Assembly: GCF_002799155.1 (NCBI RefSeq)
Contig: NZ_NERD01000002.1
Span: forward strand, 62,001-126,000
Reading direction: 5' to 3'
DNA: 64,000 nt
DNA from: Stenotrophomonas maltophilia
GTDB taxonomy: Bacteria; Pseudomonadota; Gammaproteobacteria; Xanthomonadales; Xanthomonadaceae
The translations under genes and the position numbers were made by a program. Shown here in pieces: positions 59,449 through 64,000 of this stretch (position 1 is the stretch's first letter; the number at the start of each line of letters is the position of its first letter). The notes below the pieces were generated by a model. That model worked only from the letters and a program-made list of their open reading frames with translations, ran no database searches and had not been told where the DNA came from.

Positions 59449-61152
59449 TCAGCCCTGCAGTCGCTGCAGCAGGGTCGCCTTGTCCAGGCTCTCCGCGTCG
59501 CTGGCGCGGCGCGAGCGGTACTCGTAGGTACCGCCGGCCAGGCCGCGTTCGCTGACCACCACGCGGTGCGGAATGCCGATCAGTTCCATGTCGGCGAACA
59601 TCGCGCCCGGGCGCAGGCCGCGGTCGTCGAGTGCAGCATCCAGGCCCGCGTCGCGCAGCTCCTGCAGCAGGGTGGCAGCGGCGTCGGCCACGGCTGCATC
59701 GCCCTTCGGGTTGATCACGCATACCACCACCTGCCACGGTGCCATCGCATCCGGCCAGATGATGCCGGCATCGTCATGGTTCTGTTCGATCGCGGCAGCC
59801 ACCACGCGCGAGATACCGATGCCGTAGCAGCCCATCGCCATCACCGCCGCCTTGCCGTTTTCATCCAGCACGGTGGCATCCAGCGCTTCGGCGTACTTGC
59901 GGCCGAGCTGGAACACGTGGCCGACTTCGATGCCACGGGCGATCTTCAGTTCACCGCCGTCCACGGCACGGTCGCCGGCACGCACGTTGCGGATATCGGC
60001 CACTTCCGGTTCCGGCAGGTCGCGGCCCCAGTTGACGCCGGCCAGGTGGAAACCGGCCTCGTTGGCACCAACGACGAAGTCCGCCATCGCCGCCACTTCG
60101 CGGTCAGCCACCACGCGGATGGCCTTGGCCGGGGCGACCGGGCCGAGGAAGCCCGGCACGCTGCCCAGGTACTCGGCGATTTCTGATTCGCTGGCGAAGC
60201 GCTGCTCGTCCAGGCCGGCAACCTTGGCCAGCTTGATCTCGTTGACCTCGTGGTCGCCACGCACCAGCACCAGTACGAACTGCTGCGCCTCGCCTTCGCC
60301 GGCGATCAGCGCCACCGACTTGACGGTGCGCTGCAGGTCGATGCCGAGCAGTGCCGCGACGTCCTCGCAGGTCTTCTGGGTGGGGGTTTCCACCTTGCGC
60401 ATCGCTTCGGTGGCGGCCGCACGCGGCGCCGGATCGGCGGCAATGGCCGCTTCCATGTTGGCCGCGTAATCCGAGCCGGTGGAGAACACCAGGGCGTCCT
60501 CACCGGAATCGGCGATCACGTGGAACTCCTGCGACGCATCGCCGCCGATCGCACCGGAGTCCGCCTGCACCATGCGGAAATCCAGGCCGAGGCGGGTGAA
60601 GATGCGGCTGTAGGCCGACTTCATGTTCTCGTACTCGCGCACCAGGCACTCATCGTGCAGGTGGAACGAATAGGCGTCCTTCATCAGGAATTCGCGCGAA
60701 CGCATCACGCCGAAGCGCGGGCGGATCTCGTCGCGGAACTTGGTCTGCACCTGGTAGAAATTCACCGGCAGCTGCTTGTAGCTGGACAGCTCGCTGCGCG
60801 CGAAGTCGCAGGCCGCTTCTTCGGCGGTCGGGCTGTAGCAGAACACCTGGTCCTTGCGGTCCTTGATCTTCAGCAGCTGCGGGCCGAACTTCTGCCAGCG
60901 GCCGGTCTGCTCCCACAGTTCCTTCGGCTGGATGGTCGGGATCTGGAATTCCACGGCACCGGCCCGGTCCATTTCCTCGCGCACGATGCGCTCGACCTTG
61001 CGCAGCACGCGCAGGCCCAGCGGCGACCAGGTGTACAGGCCCGATGCCAGCTTGCGGATCATGCCCGCGCGCAGCATCAGCCGGTGGCTGGTGAGCTCGG
61101 CGTCGCTGGGGGTTTCCTTGGTGGTGTGCAGGTGGAACTGGGAGAGGCGCAT
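59449..61152 (-). CDS. proS: Prolyl-tRNA synthetase
   Basis: A 567-residue class II aminoacyl-tRNA synthetase. [20 protein letters not shown] is the usual bacterial N terminus, which fixes the start at ATG 61152. Motif 2 is [17 protein letters not shown], motif 3 [13 protein letters not shown]. Between about residues 225 and 400 lies the YbaK-like editing domain that removes mischarged Ala. The C-terminal anticodon-binding domain starts near 470. Confidence 0.97.
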   Translation of the reverse strand: MRLSQFHLHTTKETPSDAELTSHRLMLRAGMIRKLASGLYTWSPLGLRVLRKVERIVREEMDRAGAVEFQIPTIQPKELWEQTGRWQKFGPQLLKIKDRKDQVFCYSPTAEEAACDFARSELSSYKQLPVNFYQVQTKFRDEIRPRFGVMRSREFLMKDAYSFHLHDECLVREYENMKSAYSRIFTRLGLDFRMVQADSGAIGGDASQEFHVIADSGEDALVFSTGSDYAANMEAAIAADPAPRAAATEAMRKVETPTQKTCEDVAALLGIDLQRTVKSVALIAGEGEAQQFVLVLVRGDHEVNEIKLAKVAGLDEQRFASESEIAEYLGSVPGFLGPVAPAKAIRVVADREVAAMADFVVGANEAGFHLAGVNWGRDLPEPEVADIRNVRAGDRAVDGGELKIARGIEVGHVFQLGRKYAEALDATVLDENGKAAVMAMGCYGIGISRVVAAAIEQNHDDAGIIWPDAMAPWQVVVCVINPKGDAAVADAAATLLQELRDAGLDAALDDRGLRPGAMFADMELIGIPHRVVVSERGLAGGTYEYRSRRASDAESLDKATLLQRLQG

Positions 61153-61215
61153 CGTCGGCTTCGGATAACGGCAGAGACCTCTATTCTGCCAGCCCGGCCG
61201 GGGGGAGGGGTATCG

Positions 61216-61406
61216 GCAGGGCTGCGCCCTGCACCCGCCTGAAGCAACGTCAACAGCAACAGCGGGCTTCCTGTGGGATGGCGGGGTGGGTCCGGTGGCA
61301 GGGGACGCCGTAAACCCACAGTGCCCTGCCATCCCCCAGGAAGCCGCTCTGGCATTTGACGTTGCCCTTGCTGTTGCCTCTGCGGGTGCAGGGCTGCAAG
61401 CCCTGC
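61216..61406. repeat. Composite palindrome with a collapsed GGA-hairpin unit
   Basis: Order from left: GCAGGGC hairpin (61216-61232), AAC-hexamers (61243-61262), arm (AGCGGGCTTCCTG... to 61304), remnant core gacgccgtaaacccacagtg, short arm (61324-61347), GTTGCC-type hexamers, GCAGGGC hairpin (61388-61406). The left arm shares GGATGGCGGGGTGGGTCCGG with unit A3 at 12 kb. Both GGA hairpins are deleted. It fills the gap between proS and the DUF4124 gene. Confidence 0.8.
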
Positions 61407-61414
61407 CGATACCC

Positions 61415-61789
61415 TCACTGTGCTGGGCAGTAGGCCTTGATGGCGGCTTCGGCCAATCCCCTCTGCGCGGTGTGCTGCTCCGGGGTCAACGGAGTATCGG
61501 GCTTGCCATCGCCATCGGTGTCCTGCATCACCTGGCCACCACCATCCAACAGGGCCAGGTTGGCCCGGGCCGTGCTGCACTGCTCGGGGACCGGCGCGGC
61601 CGGGGTCTCGGTGCTGGTCGTGGCCTGCGGGGTGCGGGCCTGTTCGCGGGTCTCGAACTTCTTGCCCGCCGGTGGGGTCTCCGAGTACTGGGTTACGCCA
61701 TTGGCGTCCTTCCATTTGTAGACGGGGCCGGCCACGGCGTTGGCACTGGCCAACAGCAGCAGGCATCCAAGGCAGGACAGGGCACGCAT
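61415..61789 (-). CDS. DUF4124 domain-containing exported protein
   Basis: A 124-residue protein with a signal peptide ([16 protein letters not shown]) and the DUF4124 motif [20 protein letters not shown] just after cleavage. The rest is Pro/Thr-rich with a C-terminal helix ([15 protein letters not shown]). Function is unknown; DUF4124 proteins are common periplasmic or envelope proteins in Xanthomonadaceae. GGAG is seven bases before ATG 61789; an upstream ATG at 61831 would bury the signal peptide. Confidence 0.82.
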   Translation of the reverse strand: MRALSCLGCLLLLASANAVAGPVYKWKDANGVTQYSETPPAGKKFETREQARTPQATTSTETPAAPVPEQCSTARANLALLDGGGQVMQDTDGDGKPDTPLTPEQHTAQRGLAEAAIKAYCPAQ

Positions 61790-61869
61790 GGCAAACTCCA
61801 CGGAATGGGCGCAGAACGCCGATTGCAGCATTGGCGCCGACCGCTGGCAAGTCGATTAAACTGGATTCC

Positions 61870-62646
61870 ATGGACCCGATCACACCGCCGCCGCGCTCGC
61901 GCACGATTTACCTGCTGCCCAACCTGTTCACCACCGCCGGCCTGTTCGCCGGTTTCTACGCGATCATCGCCGCGGCCAACGGGGATTTCGTCAATGCCAG
62001 CATCGCCGTGTTCGTGGCGGCGGTGATGGATGGCCTGGACGGGCGCGTGGCGCGCCTGACCGGCACCAGCAGTGAATTCGGCGTGCAGTACGACTCGCTG
62101 GCCGACCTGGTCAGCTTCGGCATGGCCCCGGCGCTGGTGATGTACCACTGGTCGCTGTCGTGGCTGAAGTTCGACGATCCGCTGCTCGGCCGCGTCGGCT
62201 GGGCCGTGGCCTTCCTGTATGCGGCCTGCGCGGCACTGCGCCTGGCCCGCTTCAATACCCAGGTGGCGGTGGTCGACAAGCGCTGGTTCGTCGGCCTGGC
62301 CAGCCCGGCTGCAGCGGGCCTGATGATGTCCTTCGTCTGGGCGTTCGCCGATGGCAACCTGGGCTGGGACGGCAACCAGCTGCGCTACGTGGCGCTGGCG
62401 GTGACGATCATCGCTGCACTGCTGATGGTCAGCCGCATCCGCTTCTGGAGCTTCAAGGGCGGCGGTGCCAAGGGTACCCGTTCGGACCGCGTGCCGTTCC
62501 TGGTGCTGGCCCTGGTGCCGGTGGCCATCGCCATTGCGGTCATCGACCTGCCGCGCGTGCTGTTCGCGGTCGGCATCCTGTACGCCTTGTCCGGCCCGGT
62601 GATGTGGGCCGTGCAGCGCCTGCGCAAGAAGCCCGAGGCCGCGTGA
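61870..62646 (+). CDS. pssA: CDP-diacylglycerol--serine O-phosphatidyltransferase
   Basis: A 258-residue membrane enzyme of the CDP-alcohol phosphatidyltransferase family. The catalytic motif DG-x2-DGRVAR-x8-G-x3-D-x3-D is seen as DGLDGRVARLTG with EFGVQYDSLAD. It makes phosphatidylserine, precursor of phosphatidylethanolamine. About seven hydrophobic segments are visible. The stop overlaps the next gene's start (GTGA). Confidence 0.93.
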   Translation: MDPITPPPRSRTIYLLPNLFTTAGLFAGFYAIIAAANGDFVNASIAVFVAAVMDGLDGRVARLTGTSSEFGVQYDSLADLVSFGMAPALVMYHWSLSWLKFDDPLLGRVGWAVAFLYAACAALRLARFNTQVAVVDKRWFVGLASPAAAGLMMSFVWAFADGNLGWDGNQLRYVALAVTIIAALLMVSRIRFWSFKGGGAKGTRSDRVPFLVLALVPVAIAIAVIDLPRVLFAVGILYALSGPVMWAVQRLRKKPEAA

Positions 62647-63146
62647 GCCAGGACCTGCCCGTGCTGTGGTCACCGGCCCAGCAGGCCTGGCTGCAGGCCA
62701 TGGGTTACACCGTCTATCACGACGGCCAGCTGGCCACCGAGCTGGATGCCGCGCTGCAGCTGAGCGTGGCCGAAGCCGAGGCCAGCGTCGCCGCGCCGGA
62801 ACCGGTGCGGGCCCCCGTGCTATCGCGCGAACCGCATGCCGGGCCGGCGCCCGCAGCCCGGCAGGAACGCCCGGCACCGCCGGGCCGCGAAACGCCGGTC
62901 AGCGCCCCGGATACCGTGCCGGCGTCTCAGCGCCCGATGCCCAGCGGCAACGCACGCCAGCCGGTGGTCCGCCTGCCGGATCGCCTGCAGATCGCGTTGC
63001 TGCGTGCGTCCGGCTGCAACCCGAACGACCCGGCGACGCAGCGGCTGATGGAAAGCTGGCCGCTGGACCAGCTGCGCCGCGACCCAGCCGCCAAGCGTGC
63101 GTTGTGGCCGCAGTTGCGTGCCCTGCGCAAGCGGGGCACGCCATGA
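62643..63146 (+). CDS. HolD-like protein (putative DNA polymerase III psi subunit)
   Basis: A 167-residue protein starting at GTG 62643. The N terminus (SPAQQAWLQAMGYTVY) resembles the psi helix that binds chi. A long Ala/Pro-rich linker follows (about 45-105). The C terminus (LRRDPAAKRALWPQLRAL) parallels the end of E. coli psi (LRANPTARAALWQQI). In E. coli holD also lies directly before rimI, with overlap, exactly as here (ATGA). Length and linker differ from E. coli psi (137 residues). The call rests on terminal motifs and gene order. Confidence 0.6.
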   Translation: MSQDLPVLWSPAQQAWLQAMGYTVYHDGQLATELDAALQLSVAEAEASVAAPEPVRAPVLSREPHAGPAPAARQERPAPPGRETPVSAPDTVPASQRPMPSGNARQPVVRLPDRLQIALLRASGCNPNDPATQRLMESWPLDQLRRDPAAKRALWPQLRALRKRGTP

Positions 63147-63640
63147 GCGCGGTGACCCGGCCCGGCCCGGTCAGCCTGCGCGCGCTGCGCGAGAGCGACC
63201 TCAACGCCGTGATGGCGATCGAGCTGCGGGGCTACCCTTTTCCCTGGACCCGCGGCATCTTCATCGACTGCCTGCGCGCCGGCTATCCCGGCCTGGCGAT
63301 GGAGCGCGATGGCCTGCTGATCGGCTATGGCGTGCTCAGCATCGCCGCCGATGAAGCGCACGTGCTGAACATCTGCATCGATCCGCTGGCGCAGTCGCGC
63401 GGGCTGGGGCGCCAGCTGCTGCGCGCGCTGGTGCAGCTGGCCGCCGACCGCGGCGCACAGCGCGTGTTCCTGGAAGTGCGTCCGTCCAACACGCCGGCGC
63501 TGGCGCTGTACCACAGCGAAGGCTTCAACGAGATCGGCCGCCGCCCGCGCTACTACCCGGCTGCACAGGGCCGCGAGGATGCGGTGGTGATGGCGATCGA
63601 ACTGGTCGACGGCGACCTGCAGGCAATGCCGCCGCTGTAA
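63143..63640 (+). CDS. rimI: Ribosomal protein S18 alanine N-acetyltransferase RimI
   Basis: A 165-residue GNAT acetyltransferase. PFPWTRGIFIDCL matches the RimI substrate-loop pattern (PW-x3-F). The acetyl-CoA motif is QSRGLGRQLLRAL, followed by EVRPSNTPALALYHSEGFNEIGRRPRYY, here in parts: VRPSNTPALALYHSEGF and GRRPRYY. It acetylates the N-terminal Ala of protein S18. The ATG overlaps the previous stop. Confidence 0.94.
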   Translation: MSAVTRPGPVSLRALRESDLNAVMAIELRGYPFPWTRGIFIDCLRAGYPGLAMERDGLLIGYGVLSIAADEAHVLNICIDPLAQSRGLGRQLLRALVQLAADRGAQRVFLEVRPSNTPALALYHSEGFNEIGRRPRYYPAAQGREDAVVMAIELVDGDLQAMPPL

Positions 63641-63685
63641 CGGGGAATGGTTGCCGGCCAGCGGCCGGCGCGCCCGATGCGCCGC

Positions 63686-64000
63686 TCACGCCAGCCGCAA
63701 CGCCAGCACACCGCCGACGATGAGCGCCGCTGCCAGCCAGCGCGCACGCGGTATGCGTTCGCGCAGCAGGAACACCGAAATCAGCAGCGCGAACAGGATC
63801 GAGGATTCGCGCAGCGCCGAGACCATCGCCACCGGCGCCTGGGTCATCGCCCACAGGGCCATCCCGTAAGAGGCCGTGGTGCCGACGCCACCGGCCAGGC
63901 CCAGCGGCCAATGCTGCCGCGCATAGTCCAGCACCACGCCGCCGCGGGTGTACAACGCCCACAGCGGCAGCGGAATGCCCGACAGCAGGAACAACCACAG
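63686..64000 (-). CDS. EamA/DMT-family transporter, C-terminal part (5' end outside window)
   Basis: The last 104 codons of a multi-helix transporter: GLAGGVGTTASYGMALWAMTQAP, VSALRESSILFALLISVFLL, RWLAAALIVGGVLALRLA. The repeat of helix pairs and the RES motif before the penultimate helices are typical of the second EamA repeat. The frame is open through the window edge, so the start lies beyond 64000. Convergent with rimI. Confidence 0.85.
   Translation of the reverse strand: MWLFLLSGIPLPLWALYTRGGVVLDYARQHWPLGLAGGVGTTASYGMALWAMTQAPVAMVSALRESSILFALLISVFLLRERIPRARWLAAALIVGGVLALRLA

Noticed and set aside
63651..63680. GC-rich inverted bases between rimI and the EamA gene as a terminator
   Set aside because: The short GGCCAGCGGCCGG symmetry lacks a T-run and is expected by chance at this GC content.

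Overview
The window reads as a high-GC gammaproteobacterial chromosome of the family Xanthomonadaceae, most likely Stenotrophomonas (S. maltophilia complex). Three things point there: short intergenic palindromes of the SMAG/REP type (GTGCCGACC-AAC-GGTCGGCAC, one copy preceded by GTAG), the order metB - LPS genes - etfA/etfB - rmlBACD - xanB - xanA, which is the layout known around the variable LPS locus of Xanthomonas and Stenotrophomonas, and the protein families themselves. No tRNA, rRNA, CRISPR array, prophage or intact insertion sequence was found.

Layout. 1-3.2 kb: start of a sensor kinase and its OmpR-type regulator, then a divergent asparagine-synthetase-like gene that lacks the glutaminase cysteine. 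3.2-10 kb: phasin, queD, a TonB-dependent receptor with two palindromic operators, and a secreted M14 metallopeptidase. 10-13 kb: rhlE, flanked on both sides by large intergenic palindrome complexes. 13-14.6 kb: fumarylacetoacetate hydrolase plus maiA (tyrosine/homogentisate catabolism). 14.7-17.4 kb: a two-gene DNA-repair-like cassette (DUF4130-UdgX fusion and a radical SAM protein with a helix-hairpin-helix domain) bracketed by two near-identical terminator palindromes. 17.5-20.6 kb: pilU, a DUF4398/OmpA pair, a DUF465 protein. 20.9-23.6 kb: cystathionine beta-synthase and metB.

23.6-39.5 kb is the LPS/O-antigen island between metB and etfA. The rightward operon carries the ABC export pair wzm/wzt, an acyltransferase, two GT-B glycosyltransferases and a 1152-residue fusion of pyruvyltransferase and glycosyltransferase. 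It meets a leftward operon encoding an OpgB-like phosphoglycerol transferase, a HAD-UbiA prenyltransferase, a small DMT flippase-like protein, an NAD-dependent epimerase and a GT-C-like membrane protein. The latter four fit a polyprenyl-phosphate sugar pathway. 39.7-49.2 kb: etfAB, another GT-C membrane protein, rmlBACD (dTDP-rhamnose), xanB and xanA (GDP-mannose and hexose-phosphate supply). These would feed the O-antigen genes.

49.2-64 kb: a gene-poor stretch, CoA-transferase scoAB, a WbsX-like glycan protein, an AlkB-type dioxygenase, a four-gene MCE/Mla-type lipid transporter, a ThrE-type exporter, an H-NS family protein, proS, a DUF4124 protein, the operon pssA - psi-like (HolD) gene - rimI, and the end of an EamA transporter.

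The most unusual signal is intergenic. Hairpin units at 10.0-10.4 kb and 12.3-12.8 kb have unrelated but perfectly self-complementary outer arms of 25-28 bp, and a shared core of about 52 bp with two mini-hairpins whose stems covary while their hexaloops (ATGGAT/ATGGAC closed by C-G) stay fixed. The loops match the CsrA/RsmA consensus. Units occur as inverted pairs that read outward.
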